From assembly GCA_900541965.1 (NCBI GenBank), contig UQLN01000004.1, positions 1-64,000 on the forward strand: a DNA stretch of 64,000 bases, given 5' to 3'. Position 1 is the first letter of the stretch; each line of letters begins with the position of its first letter. The notes beneath the pieces are model-generated. The model was not told the DNA's origin. It worked only from the letters and a program-made list of their open reading frames with translations, and made no database searches. The stretch is from an uncultured Parabacteroides sp. (GTDB taxonomy: Bacteria; Bacteroidota; Bacteroidia; Bacteroidales; Tannerellaceae). Both the position numbers and the translations under genes were made by a program. Shown here piece by piece: positions 36,401 through 45,335 of this stretch.

Positions 36401-36483
36401 CTCCCTGTTACCTGTGTTTGCGCTGATGCCATACTTATAGCCGCAATAAGGCATAAGATGACAAAAGTCAACTTTTTCATCAT
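33457..36483 (-). CDS. SusC/RagA-family TonB-linked outer-membrane transporter
   Basis: A 1008-residue transporter. I start at ATG 36483, since the longer reading would use GTG. After the signal peptide (LTFVILCLIAAISMASAQ) come a CarboxypepD_reg-like domain (VTGSVIYAEDGEPVIGASV), the TonB box region (IEEVVVTGYG), the plug (GMGSINSGTEPLYVVDGI, ATATSIYGARAANGVIVITTKKG) and the large barrel ending MFGINVGF. With the SusD protein it forms a pedal-bin importer. Substrate is not shown; no STN domain or sigma/anti-sigma pair is present. Confidence 0.93.
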   Translation of the reverse strand: MMKKLTFVILCLIAAISMASAQTQVTGSVIYAEDGEPVIGASVVVKGTTAGAVTDIDGNFTLEAPSNAKILVVSYVGMTTQEVKVASHVVVKLESDTQHIEEVVVTGYGVTKKAAFTGAAQVVNSEALTKRSDANFMNSLEGSVAGLQVGNFTGQPGAFTSTTIRGMGSINSGTEPLYVVDGIAIYTDKMGVNKDPGSGQLSSSPLANINPNDIENITVLKDATATSIYGARAANGVIVITTKKGASGKARFNFSAKAGVSFVGKLDHKYRSTNLDQYKEIWAEGLVNSGDATDMADGYDVLNYYVNKSFGVDLTKQTNSVDWLDAILRNGVTQEYNLSVQGGNETLKYFISGSYYQNKGVVIGTGMKRYTGRVNLDGISGRIGYGISINGAFSDIDNSLTESQYKNPMVAVYDLRPFEQIYNADGSYNLDAYYNPVAINDKDKGDKNNQGQTTLVVNPYFTYKFMDGLTWKTNAGLSLIDLNEFYYSSIYNPQYASSWMQGERNQERATTLSITNTINFNRSFNKVHNLNILLGQEAQKISFKNIYTVANNYPSDRIIELGGASVPVSASSMAKASTLASFFFNGEYNFNNKYYGSASFRYDGSSRFGANNKWAPFWSVGAKYRISEEDFMADTKEWLSDLTIRGSYGTVGNQDIGYFAAMGLYEYGYSYDKIPGSVPSQYANPDLKWETVAKADIGINAVLFDRVTVELDYYNQRTKDMIFEVPLSYTTGYDYKTMNIGEMENQGFEFLINTSIINTKEFSWNVNLTGTVNRNKIIRLATDQPIESSTTIRKVGEPYHTFYMPEYAGVDPQTGSPLWYKGKEGDETTSNINEAGQRIVGSADPKFYGGFGMNFKYKAFDFSFDMNYSLGNKVYNSGFAFDMQVGHYFLGPVTNYIYENRWQQPGDITDVPKFVAGDGSNANAISSRFLMNGSYLRMKSMVLGYTLPRQILAHALIDNIRVYVSADNLFTVRSKDFIGFDPQTRPDGVQSWAYPVPTNVMFGINVGF

Positions 36484-36591
36484 AGACACAATCGTTTGTT
36501 GTTTGTAAATAAAAAATAACTAATACCTAATAATCCAATTTTTAAAAGTACAATGTTTCTTTATGACATTTGGTCTCCTTAAAAACGGGCG

Positions 36592-36622
36592 CAAAGGTAA
36601 GGAAAATCAAAACTATATGCAA
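36592..36622 (-). promoter_or_regulatory. Promoter of the SusCD operon
   Basis: Minus strand: TTG (36622-36620), 20-nt spacer, TACCTTTG (36599-36592). It gives a 5' leader of about 100 nt. Nothing else is seen in 36484-36755 apart from AT-rich DNA. Confidence 0.6.
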
Positions 36623-36755
36623 CAAAAGCGTGTCAATAGATTGTGTTAAATGATAAAGTGTAATCTGATTCCCTTTATTTTGATGGATTTATTTGATGGA
36701 AACTTTGTGTATTTTTTTATTATTCCATCAAAATAAAGGGAAAAAGATGATAATT

Positions 36756-39452
36756 TTAATAGCCGAGGTCGAATTCCTGGTCTACAGCCGGAACACCTTC
36801 ACGCATCCATTTGGGCATGGGTGTATTACGGAGATAATGGTCGAAGAACTGGTACATGCGTTTTTGGAAATCGATTCGGTTAGCCATATGCATCGGCCAG
36901 TGCGGTTCTCCTGTGTAATTGAGTAGCCATACAGGTTTCTGTAACCGTTTTAAAGCAATGAAATATTCTATTCCCTGATACCAGGGCACATGTCCGTCGT
37001 TGTCGTTATGCATAATCAGGATAGGGGTTGTAACCTTGTCCATCGTGAAAAGCGGAGAGTTTGAGAAATATTGCATAGGCATTTCCCAGATGGAACCGCC
37101 TATACGGCTTTGTCCGTGTTCGTATTGGAAAGAACGGTTTAATCCGGACCCCCAGCGTATACCACCGTAAGCGCTAAACATATTAACTACCGGAGCACCC
37201 GATTCGATGGCGGCAAACAGATTGGTTCGGGTTGCCAGATAAGCGACCTGGTAGCCACCCCAACTGTGTCCCTGGGCGGCAATCGCTTTTTCATTGATAT
37301 ATCCTTTGGCAATCAGGGAGGTGATTCCCGGCATCACACAATTATAACAACTTTCTCCCGGATAACCGTCCGTATAGCGCACATCCGGATTAAATACGAT
37401 GTATCCGTTGCTGGTATAAAAATGATAATCGATGGTGGAACGATGAGGCTCAGGCATCCGGTAATTATATAAGGTAGAGGCATTGCGCTCGTAAAAGTTT
37501 ACAATGACCGGATATTTCTTGTTCGGGTCGAAGTTTGCAGGTTTGTAGACAACACCTTCCAGCGGACGTCCATCCAATGAAATCCAGGAGACCAGTTCGG
37601 CGGTACCCCAGTTTAGTCCCTTTTGTTGTTCTCCTTTATGGGTTAATCGGATTGTTTTTTTGAAACTCAGGTCGGAGAGAAGCAAATCCGGGTATTGTTC
37701 AAAAGTCTCCTGTGTATAAACAAGGGTATCCGAATCTTTTGCTTTAAGAGGAGCTTTCAGCATAAAATTGCCGGATAGCAAGGTTTGGGGAGCCTTGGGT
37801 TGCGAAGAGGCCATTGTGCGGCTAATATAGTATCCATATCCCTTAGTAGTTTCATTGAAAGCCATAAGCAACTGGGGAGTTTTCAAATCGATGGAAACTT
37901 GTTCCTTATCCAACTTAAGCAGTTGGTAGGCCAGTTGTTTTTCTCTTCCGTTTACTGTGAGGTTAATCGGGCCTCCGTTCCCTGTAGGGCTGAATTTCCA
38001 AATATCATATCGGTCGGATATGAGCAAATATTCGTCATCGGTAGTCCAACCAGCCGAGCCGTATGCCGCAGGATAGTCCGGAACATCGTTTTCTTCATCC
38101 CAGGCAACGAATGTCTGTGGAGTAGTCAATTGATATTCTTTCGTGTCGGCGAAGGAATAGGTATACCAGGCGCTATCCGGTTCGCTGTACCAAAAAGCAT
38201 ATTTGCCTTTCGGGGAAAGACGCATGTTCGTATTAGCCGCTTTTTTTATAAGTCGGCGGTTTCCATTGTCCAGATCGATGCTGTAAATGTCATAATGAGT
38301 CCTGCCTTCCCACATCCGTTCCGTTTCGTAGGGAATGGAGGAAGAGAGGAGTGCAACCGATGCATTACCTTTGTCCGAGATTATCAGATTAGGGATTTCT
38401 TCGGTTGCAAGTTGGACAATATTTTGAGTGTTGAGATTGTACACGGCTGTATAGGAGCGCTTCAGGTCATTTGCCTTATTGTAGACTTGTTGTGTATACT
38501 GGATGCCTTCATCCCATTTCCATATCTGGACATCCGGGCGGTTTTCAGCGAGCTGTGTCGTATCTTTTTCTTTAGGAGCCGGAGCTGTTCCGAAGAAAAG
38601 CCGGGATGTATTTTCCGAGAAGTATAAGTTTCCGTTTTCACTGATAACCCAGGAGGAAGGGAAAGCCCGGTTTCCTTTTTCTGCGACTAATCGTGCCGGT
38701 TTATTCGTATCGGAAAGGTATAAAGCGGAACCGGTGGCTGTAGAGTCTTTGTCTGCACAAAACAGGAATGCTAATTTATTGCCTTCTTCGTTGAATGTTA
38801 TTTTCTTGAAAACACCTTTTTCTTCCTTTATCCGGATATTTCCTTGTTGTGGGTTGTAAGTGTATAAAGAGGAGTCGGATATGTAATATAGAATATTCCC
38901 CTTTTTAGCAAAACCAAATTCAGAAACAGTGGGGAAGGATACCTTCTGTGAACCGTCCAGAGAACGGACATATAAGGTGGAGTCGGATTTATTTCCCCGT
39001 TGATAAGCGAGCCAGTCCGCTGTTTCCGACAGTTTATAGGATTTGAGAGAGTCGATGGTTTCCTGTTTGCCGGATAAATTCAGGACTTGCAGGCTGTTCA
39101 TCGGCATTTGGTCTTCCGGTGTCTTTTTTAGTTTCAGAGCTTCAACCTCCTCCAGTGCGGGTGTTTGGGTAATCAGTGCATATTGGGAGGTAGGGGAAAA
39201 CTCTGCCTTGGCAGCCGGTTTGAAAACCTTTTTTTCTTCTCCCTTATGATTATAGAGATAGATGGATGCATCTCCTTGCCAGGGTTCTGTTTTACATGTT
39301 ATCCATTTACCATCGTTGGAGATAGTGCGTTCGGATATGCGTTCCCATTTTACTAATTCGTCAAATGTCATTGCTTTTTTTGCTTCCTGAGCTTGTACAG
39401 CTAAGGAGACAGTCAGCCCGATCAGGCATATAAATTGTCCGGAATAGTTCAT
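36756..39452 (-). CDS. S9-family serine peptidase (prolyl oligopeptidase/acylaminoacyl-peptidase type)
   Basis: An 898-residue exported peptidase. The ATG at 39452 opens a signal peptide (SGQFICLIGLTVSLAVQAQ); an in-frame ATG 33 nt earlier is disfavoured. An N-terminal propeller (about 25-620) precedes the alpha/beta-hydrolase domain with the nucleophile in GHSWGGYQVAY, Asp in HNDNDGHVPW and His in GEPHWP, a complete triad. It lies beside SusCD, suggesting cleavage of peptides to di- or small oligopeptides in the periplasm. Confidence 0.9.
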   Translation of the reverse strand: MNYSGQFICLIGLTVSLAVQAQEAKKAMTFDELVKWERISERTISNDGKWITCKTEPWQGDASIYLYNHKGEEKKVFKPAAKAEFSPTSQYALITQTPALEEVEALKLKKTPEDQMPMNSLQVLNLSGKQETIDSLKSYKLSETADWLAYQRGNKSDSTLYVRSLDGSQKVSFPTVSEFGFAKKGNILYYISDSSLYTYNPQQGNIRIKEEKGVFKKITFNEEGNKLAFLFCADKDSTATGSALYLSDTNKPARLVAEKGNRAFPSSWVISENGNLYFSENTSRLFFGTAPAPKEKDTTQLAENRPDVQIWKWDEGIQYTQQVYNKANDLKRSYTAVYNLNTQNIVQLATEEIPNLIISDKGNASVALLSSSIPYETERMWEGRTHYDIYSIDLDNGNRRLIKKAANTNMRLSPKGKYAFWYSEPDSAWYTYSFADTKEYQLTTPQTFVAWDEENDVPDYPAAYGSAGWTTDDEYLLISDRYDIWKFSPTGNGGPINLTVNGREKQLAYQLLKLDKEQVSIDLKTPQLLMAFNETTKGYGYYISRTMASSQPKAPQTLLSGNFMLKAPLKAKDSDTLVYTQETFEQYPDLLLSDLSFKKTIRLTHKGEQQKGLNWGTAELVSWISLDGRPLEGVVYKPANFDPNKKYPVIVNFYERNASTLYNYRMPEPHRSTIDYHFYTSNGYIVFNPDVRYTDGYPGESCYNCVMPGITSLIAKGYINEKAIAAQGHSWGGYQVAYLATRTNLFAAIESGAPVVNMFSAYGGIRWGSGLNRSFQYEHGQSRIGGSIWEMPMQYFSNSPLFTMDKVTTPILIMHNDNDGHVPWYQGIEYFIALKRLQKPVWLLNYTGEPHWPMHMANRIDFQKRMYQFFDHYLRNTPMPKWMREGVPAVDQEFDLGY

Positions 39453-39531
39453 TACTTGTATTGTTGATATGATTTGAATGTGCAATATTACAATAAATCT
39501 GTATCTTAGCCGATAATAAAAATCAATTTGT

Positions 39532-40848
39532 ATGAAAAAACTATCTATTGTAACAGGCCTGTTTCTGATAGCCGTGGGGTTCGCCGGCTGTAGTGGAAAG
39601 CAAACAGCAGGGCCGCACCAACCGACGTCTCCGCAATATGTAGCAAAATATGATTATTCTTCTCCGGCTGCTGTTGTGGATTTGGAGCAGGCTTTAAATA
39701 CTTCCGCTACTCCTTTGAAATTAAGCCAGATAGCATCCGGGATTTCCTATTATGCTGTTGGTGATGTCCGTTATACGGTAACGCAGGCAATAGCTCTTCA
39801 GGATAGTAATGCTTTCCTCACGTTTAATAATCCGCGCCTTTACTACCGTAAGCAAGGAATACCGAGCAAACGATATGGCTTTAAAGCTTTGGCTTATAAA
39901 TGGAATAATGAAATGGGAGGGCGTCCGCTTTTTTATGATAAGAAAACAACCCGGATGTATGTGGCATTAAGCGGAAAGGACCAGGAGACACGTAGGAATG
40001 CAACTCAGGGTGAGCCTTGCATAGGCGTATTACCTCCGCTGGATACGATGCTGACGGTTTTTAATTATTATTTTCCGGAAGGACTTACGGAAAAATATCC
40101 GATTCATGCACCGGAAAAAGCTTTGGTCGGTTTTTCATCTGATGGGTATATATTGGCTCAGTATGCCGGGAACTCAGGGGTTCCGGAAGGGATTGCTTCT
40201 TTCAATTTACAGGGAGATACGCTTTGCTGTTTTCAATTGAATGAAGGAAAATATCCGACTCGGGAAGAATTGTCGGAAACACCCGGTGCTTTCCAAACTT
40301 CATACTGGAATACATCCCAGGATAAACTGACATTTATGATACCTTTTTGTGATACGGTTTACCAGCTAAAAGATAGTCAGACGGTAAAACCTTTATATGC
40401 CCTTCATTTCGGTAAATACGGTATCGTTCCGGCCGAGACTCCCAAAGGGGACGAACTGGATAAGAAAGTCTGGTTGAAGACTCTTTATGAAAATCCGAAA
40501 GGGGTGTTTATGGGACTTTATCAGAAAAACGGGCGTAAAATATTGAACTGGCTGGGTTGGGAAGATGAATATAAGCCTCTTCTGACAACTCAGGCCGTTT
40601 ATTTGAAAGATACGGGCAAGACTTATATTCTTCCGTCACGGGAAAAAGGATTTGTGAATGACCTGGACGGTGGATTGACTTTCTGGCCGGACGGGCAAAC
40701 GGACGATTGCCTGTATATGATTCGTTCTGTAACGGAAATGAGGGAGACGGTAATTCGTACCGGAGACGCTAAGCAGCAACAACTGATTGACTTTTTGGAT
40801 AATCCGGCTGTATACGAAAGAGATTATGTAATGATTGTAGTTCGTTAG
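39532..40848 (+). CDS. Lipoprotein, probable beta-propeller (DUF4221-like)
   Basis: A 438-residue lipoprotein (LIAVGFAGCSGKQ). The body shows recurrent propeller-like strands (YILAQYAGNSG, GIASFNLQGDTLCCFQLNEGKYP, DTVYQLKDSQTVKPLYALHFGKY) resembling the six-bladed propeller lipoproteins (DUF4221/DUF4934 types) common in Bacteroides. Function unknown. It is divergent from the S9 peptidase and is followed closely by another lipoprotein gene. Confidence 0.65.
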   Translation: MKKLSIVTGLFLIAVGFAGCSGKQTAGPHQPTSPQYVAKYDYSSPAAVVDLEQALNTSATPLKLSQIASGISYYAVGDVRYTVTQAIALQDSNAFLTFNNPRLYYRKQGIPSKRYGFKALAYKWNNEMGGRPLFYDKKTTRMYVALSGKDQETRRNATQGEPCIGVLPPLDTMLTVFNYYFPEGLTEKYPIHAPEKALVGFSSDGYILAQYAGNSGVPEGIASFNLQGDTLCCFQLNEGKYPTREELSETPGAFQTSYWNTSQDKLTFMIPFCDTVYQLKDSQTVKPLYALHFGKYGIVPAETPKGDELDKKVWLKTLYENPKGVFMGLYQKNGRKILNWLGWEDEYKPLLTTQAVYLKDTGKTYILPSREKGFVNDLDGGLTFWPDGQTDDCLYMIRSVTEMRETVIRTGDAKQQQLIDFLDNPAVYERDYVMIVVR

Positions 40849-40867
40849 GTTTTCTCGATATTTTCTC

Positions 40868-40875
40868 TACATTTG
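40868..40875 (+). promoter_or_regulatory. -7 box for the NlpE-like gene
   Basis: TACATTTG lies 33 nt before the ATG at 40908. It supports starting that gene at 40908 rather than at an upstream in-frame ATG at 40881, which is 6 nt after the box. Confidence 0.5.
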
Positions 40876-40907
40876 TCAGATTGTTGAATGTAAAATACAT
40901 AAATACA

Positions 40908-41693
40908 ATGGTAAAAAAGTACACAATGACCCTTTTAACTGTAGCCTTACTGACAGGTTGTAATTTCACGAAGAAACAGAGTCAGACAGAACCAATGCCG
41001 GGAAGCGATCGTGATAGCCACGGTTGCATTGCATCGGCGGGATACCTTTGGTCTGAAGTCCGTAACGATTGTATCCGGTTGTTTGAGACGGGGATACGCC
41101 TTGAATCACCAGAGGAAGAAGAGAGTGCATTCCTTGTTTTTAGTGCGGATTCATCGAAGGTAGAACTCTTTTTTTCAGATGATTCGGATACTGAGATTTT
41201 AGATAAGAAAATATTGCCGGAAGGCGGATATGAATGGTCCGGTGGAACAGACGATACAAGAACTGTCCGCCAGGTAAATGGATTATGGACTATTTTCCAG
41301 AAGGGGAATATCCTGTATATAGAAGAAGCCGAAGCGGTAGAGTCGTCGGTTTATGAAGGAGTCTTGCCAGCACCTGACTGTAAAGGTATCCGGTATTTCT
41401 TAACGGTTCAAGCACCGGAAGAAGGTGGAGACGGATGTTTTATTCTGGTCCAGACTTATTTGGGTATTCGTGACGGAGAAGATGATACATTTACTTCGGT
41501 AGGAAAAAGACATATTCTGAAAGGGGATGCCACAAATAAAAAAGCAATCGTTTGGCAGCTTGTTCCTGAAAATGGTGATGATCCGGTAAATTTTCTTGTA
41601 AAAGAAGATGGAAAGGAACTTATCCTTCTGAATAAAAAATTAAAACCATGTGGCAAGGAGAAGGATTATACGGTTAAAAAAGTTGACAGTTGA
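40908..41693 (+). CDS. NlpE-like envelope lipoprotein
   Basis: A 261-residue lipoprotein (MTLLTVALLTGCNF). Residues about 30-100 hold HGCIASAGYLWSEVRNDCIRLFE, a paired-Cys motif found in several envelope lipoproteins. After it, YEGVLPAPDCKGIRYFLTVQ matches the NlpE N-terminal-type lipocalin-like barrel (GxLPxADCxGI). NlpE in enterobacteria senses envelope and copper stress; that role is not assumed here. The C-terminal VDS-TGA is read from within a dispersed repeat beginning at 41681. Confidence 0.75.
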   Translation: MVKKYTMTLLTVALLTGCNFTKKQSQTEPMPGSDRDSHGCIASAGYLWSEVRNDCIRLFETGIRLESPEEEESAFLVFSADSSKVELFFSDDSDTEILDKKILPEGGYEWSGGTDDTRTVRQVNGLWTIFQKGNILYIEEAEAVESSVYEGVLPAPDCKGIRYFLTVQAPEEGGDGCFILVQTYLGIRDGEDDTFTSVGKRHILKGDATNKKAIVWQLVPENGDDPVNFLVKEDGKELILLNKKLKPCGKEKDYTVKKVDS

Positions 41694-41803
41694 CAAGTGA
41701 CTGTTGATAGTTGACAATTGACAGTTAAACTTGGTGTTCAGTATATAAATATAAATCGGTTGAAAGCTGAACTATCTGTCACCTGTCAATTGTCACCTGT
41801 TCT
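41681..41803. repeat. Second copy of the long-armed TTGACAGTT-type repeat
   Basis: Left arm starts AGTTGACAGTTGACAAGTGA at 41681, and the right arm ends with GTCAATTGTCACCTGTT near 41801; arms pair imperfectly. The centre (AAATCGGTTGAAAGCTGAA) is recognisably the same as at 2718-2737 (AAATCGGCTGAAAGCCGAA), so the whole unit, not only the arms, is shared. The TGA stop of the preceding gene is part of it. The remainder up to 41918 holds no gene. Confidence 0.7.
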
Positions 41804-41918
41804 TGTTACCTAAAACTTCTCAAAAACAATTAACATTTCAATTTTCTAAGACAAATTAAAGTAATTATAGCTGATTTTCATAAACAACTACTTACATTCG
41901 CTACAAATTAAGAAATTC

Positions 41919-42560
41919 ATGCGCAAGCACTTGCTTATATGGATGTTGATTTGTCTGTATGGAACGGAATACGTACATGCTCAATGGACAAAAAAAGATT
42001 CGGTGTGGCTACAGGATGTATTGTCCGGTAAAGAGAAGCTACAACTGAATACGGAGACGATGAAAGCGATCGAGTCGGGGAATCTGATTAATATGGATAA
42101 ACCGGCCTCGGAAATGAAAATGGCCCCGCCTGTGGCCCCTCTTCCTATTTTAAAAGACTTTTCAGAATATGTCCAATCGGATGACTCTACACGCAGAAAA
42201 GTAGCATTAAGAGATTTGCCTTATTCGGTATTCAGGTTGTACGGGCCGGACTTTAAAAAAGTCTTGCCTGTTTATCAGTCTATTGTCGATGAACTTAAGG
42301 CTGATCCTCTTCGACGGTCCGGTGGCTTTTTTGATCTCGGAGACATGACCAGCCGAAAGGCGCGTGTCCATCGACGAAATGTAAAACGGGATGGCACCTG
42401 GAAGGAGTATAACAATTTGCCAACTCCGGATATTATAAAAAAACGGAAAAACTTTGTGAAAGAGCATTCGGAAGTGTCAGCTCAGGATTCTATTTTGAAA
42501 ACAGATTCTATTCAAAAGGCTGATACAAGCCGTTTGATCAGGCAAATTCCATTGAATTAA
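41919..42560 (+). CDS. Exported protein of unknown function
   Basis: A 213-residue protein with signal peptide (HLLIWMLICLYGTEYVHA). It is rich in charged residues, has a Pro/Met/Ala stretch (ASEMKMAPPVAPLP) and ends with short DSxxKxD repeats (QDSILKTDSIQKADTS), which suggest an unfolded tail. It resembles the Bacteroides DUF4858-type proteins, which I offer with low confidence. It is 91 nt upstream of another small lipoprotein gene. Confidence 0.6.
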   Translation: MRKHLLIWMLICLYGTEYVHAQWTKKDSVWLQDVLSGKEKLQLNTETMKAIESGNLINMDKPASEMKMAPPVAPLPILKDFSEYVQSDDSTRRKVALRDLPYSVFRLYGPDFKKVLPVYQSIVDELKADPLRRSGGFFDLGDMTSRKARVHRRNVKRDGTWKEYNNLPTPDIIKKRKNFVKEHSEVSAQDSILKTDSIQKADTSRLIRQIPLN

Positions 42561-42651
42561 GTTTTTTTTGGAAAAAAATGACGCTTTTCTGCAACAATTT
42601 CATGTTAAAATACGTCTTATATTATATAAGAATGATTAAAGACAAAACCTC

Positions 42652-43158
42652 ATGACAAAGTATCAACTTATAACTACAATATTAGCACTGATCATAATGG
42701 CTTTTTTAGGCTCATGTAACAGTGAAGATTTCTCCGAGCCGGACGTACTGAAAGTGACTCCCGAATTAAGAGCACGCATCGATATGGGCATGAAGCTGGT
42801 TCCCCGTTCTGAAAAGAATGCTTTCGATGAAAAGTTTTTCGCATTTCTCAATAAATGTGATGAAATGGGTATGGACAAGACTCCTTATCAATATATGGAA
42901 ACCGAAGAGTATAAGGATTTTAAAGAGTATATGAAAAACTCTTCTGCCATGAGCTCTTATCTGTTGATGAACCGGTATCTGAAACGGAATCCTTCTTTTT
43001 TCTCCTTTATTCTGGAGGATTTGATGGATTCTACCTATCCCGGTACAGTCGATGTGATAGCAGATCGGATGAAATCATCAACGACCGTACGGGAAAGTAT
43101 GGATTTATATCCCCAGGTTTGTTTGGAAATCTGGTTGGATACAGTAGAAAATCATTAA
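42652..43158 (+). CDS. Small lipoprotein of unknown function
   Basis: A 168-residue lipoprotein (LIIMAFLGSCNSEDFSEPDV). The mature part is helical and highly charged, with no motif I recognise. It stops 3 nt before the stop of the convergent S9 peptidase, so the two transcripts must share a terminator or overlap. Confidence 0.65.
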   Translation: MTKYQLITTILALIIMAFLGSCNSEDFSEPDVLKVTPELRARIDMGMKLVPRSEKNAFDEKFFAFLNKCDEMGMDKTPYQYMETEEYKDFKEYMKNSSAMSSYLLMNRYLKRNPSFFSFILEDLMDSTYPGTVDVIADRMKSSTTVRESMDLYPQVCLEIWLDTVENH

Positions 43159-43160
43159 AA

Positions 43161-45293
43161 TTACTCCCATTCGGGAGCTTCCTGCTTTAACAGGTTTTTT
43201 ACAAAAAAGTCGTGTATACGGTGCATTTCGTAGCTGCCTCCCAAACTATGTTCCTTTCCAGGTAAGTAAAGTTGTTCAAAGTTCTTATTGGCTTTTATCA
43301 AAGCATTGACCACTTGTAATGTGGATGCCGGATCTACGTTGTCATCCAGTTCTCCGTTAATAAGCATTAGTTTGCCTTTAAGCCTCCATGCATTGTCTAC
43401 ATTGGATGAAGCGCTGTATGAGGCGTCGATAGGATAACCCATCCATTGCTCATTCCACCATATTTTATCCATTCTGTTATCGTGGCATCCGCAAAGGGCA
43501 ACTGCTACCTTATAAAAGTCATTATGGAAAAGCAGTGCTGCCATTGCATTTTGTCCACCTGCCGACCAGCCGTAAATACCTACCCGTGATGTATCCATGT
43601 AAGGATATTTTTTTGCGGCAGACTTTATCCAGGCGATACGGTCTGGGAAACCCGCATCTTTCAAATTTTTCCAGCATACATCGTGGAAAGCCTTAGAACG
43701 GTTAGCCGTGCCCATACCATCGATAGATACAACGATGAAACCTAATTCAGCCAAACGGGAAATCAGATGGTGTGCAGCTTTGAAGTCTTTATCTACATGC
43801 GAATCGTGGGGGCCTGCATAAATCATTTCTATGACCGGATAGCTTTTTGTTGTATCGAAATGGCTGGGACGGTAAATATTTCCCCATATGTCGGTTTTAC
43901 CGTCTCTGCCTTTAGCACAAAATACTTCGGGCATTTGCCAACCGGCAGGAAGGGCGCTGATATCGCATTGTTGTAAAACCGTAACCAGGGAAGCATCTTT
44001 TGTCCGTTTCAACTGGCTGACTGGAGGAAGGTCCGGGCGGGAATAAACATCTGTGAAGAAATGGCGGTCTGCTGAAAGTGTTACATGATGGTTCCCGTTT
44101 TCCGGAGTCATATCCATAAAGCCGGTACCATCCAGATTGATACGGCAATAATGCAGATTATAGGGGTCTTCTTCTTTATTGAATCCTGACGCTGTAAAAT
44201 AGACAGTTCGGCTGGCTTCATCCACATGGTCGACATCACGGACTACCCATTCGCCACGTGTTACCTGTTGTTTTATATTTCCGTTCGTTCCGTCAATCAG
44301 ATAAAGATGGCGCCAACCGTCGCGTTCCGATATCCATAGTAATTCCTTTCCATCATTTAGGTCATAACGGAAATTCCGGTAGTATTGGATGAATGTATTG
44401 GTTTGTTCATCTATCAAAGGACGAATATTTCCATTTGTCGCATTTACTTCGGCTATTATATAGCGTTGGTGTCCGCGTTGATTATATTCGAAAGTAAAAG
44501 CACGGCTATCTTTTCTCCATCCGGTCAGGAAGAGGTAGTATTGATTTTCAAAAGGAGCCGTATCCAGTGAGATTTGTTTTCGTTCTGCTACATCGAAAAG
44601 GACAGGGAGATAGATTGGTAACACATCTCCGGGTTTGGCATAATCCCGCCATTGTAAAATTGGTTGGCGTTGGCTTTCCGGACTGGATTCGATAAGAGGG
44701 ATGCGACGTTCTGTTACATCCCTGACTTTAACTGTAGCCAATTTTCTGGAATCGGGAGACCAGCAGATGGAGTAACCATCGTAGCGGAGATGAGTCGTTC
44801 CGTCAGTAGTTAAAGCGATTTCTTCTTTTTTCTTGTTCTTGCTGCTATCGGTTGTGGTGATATATAGATTGTTGTCTTTGATATATGCCTCCCATTGTTT
44901 GTCGGGTGAGACAACAGGTGCCGGAACTTCTTCTTTCTTGTTCCGGTATTTATCCCCCGGTTCTTCCTTTAGCAGGAAATCAGCCAGTTTTTTTTGTTTT
45001 CCGGAGAAGAAGGTTGCTAATTTCTTTTTGTCGGTAGCCCGTTGCTGTTTGCCGTTTTCTGCATTTACCAAATAATAGAAGTCGCCTTCTTTCTCATGGT
45101 TCTTGTACCAGAAATAATGGGAACTGTCCACCCATGCCGGACGGATTGCCGGTGAATATACACGTTCGGTACATTTCAAAAAAGTATCTACACGCTGGTA
45201 ATCGGAACGTGTAACCTGTGCCGGAAGTTTTATTGCTGCAGATAATACGACAGCAAGGCAGAGGCTTTTGGCTAGTATGGCAGCTGTTTTCAT
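43161..45293 (-). CDS. Dipeptidyl-peptidase IV-like S9 peptidase
   Basis: A 710-residue exported enzyme (signal SLCLAVVLSAAIKLPAQ). An N-terminal propeller (about 30-450; GYSICWSPDSRKLATV, LLWISERDGWRHLYLID) precedes the hydrolase with GWSAGGQNAM (Ser), GELDDNVDPAS (Asp) and GKEHSLGG (His). The DPPIV signature YAGPHDSHVDKDF is present. The usual double-Glu motif that binds the substrate N-terminus was not located with confidence. It is a second S9 peptidase within 9 kb of the SusCD pair. Confidence 0.9.
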   Translation of the reverse strand: MKTAAILAKSLCLAVVLSAAIKLPAQVTRSDYQRVDTFLKCTERVYSPAIRPAWVDSSHYFWYKNHEKEGDFYYLVNAENGKQQRATDKKKLATFFSGKQKKLADFLLKEEPGDKYRNKKEEVPAPVVSPDKQWEAYIKDNNLYITTTDSSKNKKKEEIALTTDGTTHLRYDGYSICWSPDSRKLATVKVRDVTERRIPLIESSPESQRQPILQWRDYAKPGDVLPIYLPVLFDVAERKQISLDTAPFENQYYLFLTGWRKDSRAFTFEYNQRGHQRYIIAEVNATNGNIRPLIDEQTNTFIQYYRNFRYDLNDGKELLWISERDGWRHLYLIDGTNGNIKQQVTRGEWVVRDVDHVDEASRTVYFTASGFNKEEDPYNLHYCRINLDGTGFMDMTPENGNHHVTLSADRHFFTDVYSRPDLPPVSQLKRTKDASLVTVLQQCDISALPAGWQMPEVFCAKGRDGKTDIWGNIYRPSHFDTTKSYPVIEMIYAGPHDSHVDKDFKAAHHLISRLAELGFIVVSIDGMGTANRSKAFHDVCWKNLKDAGFPDRIAWIKSAAKKYPYMDTSRVGIYGWSAGGQNAMAALLFHNDFYKVAVALCGCHDNRMDKIWWNEQWMGYPIDASYSASSNVDNAWRLKGKLMLINGELDDNVDPASTLQVVNALIKANKNFEQLYLPGKEHSLGGSYEMHRIHDFFVKNLLKQEAPEWE

Positions 45294-45335
45294 AATAAGA
45301 GTTTATTTAATTTTTAAACACACTGATAGCAATTG

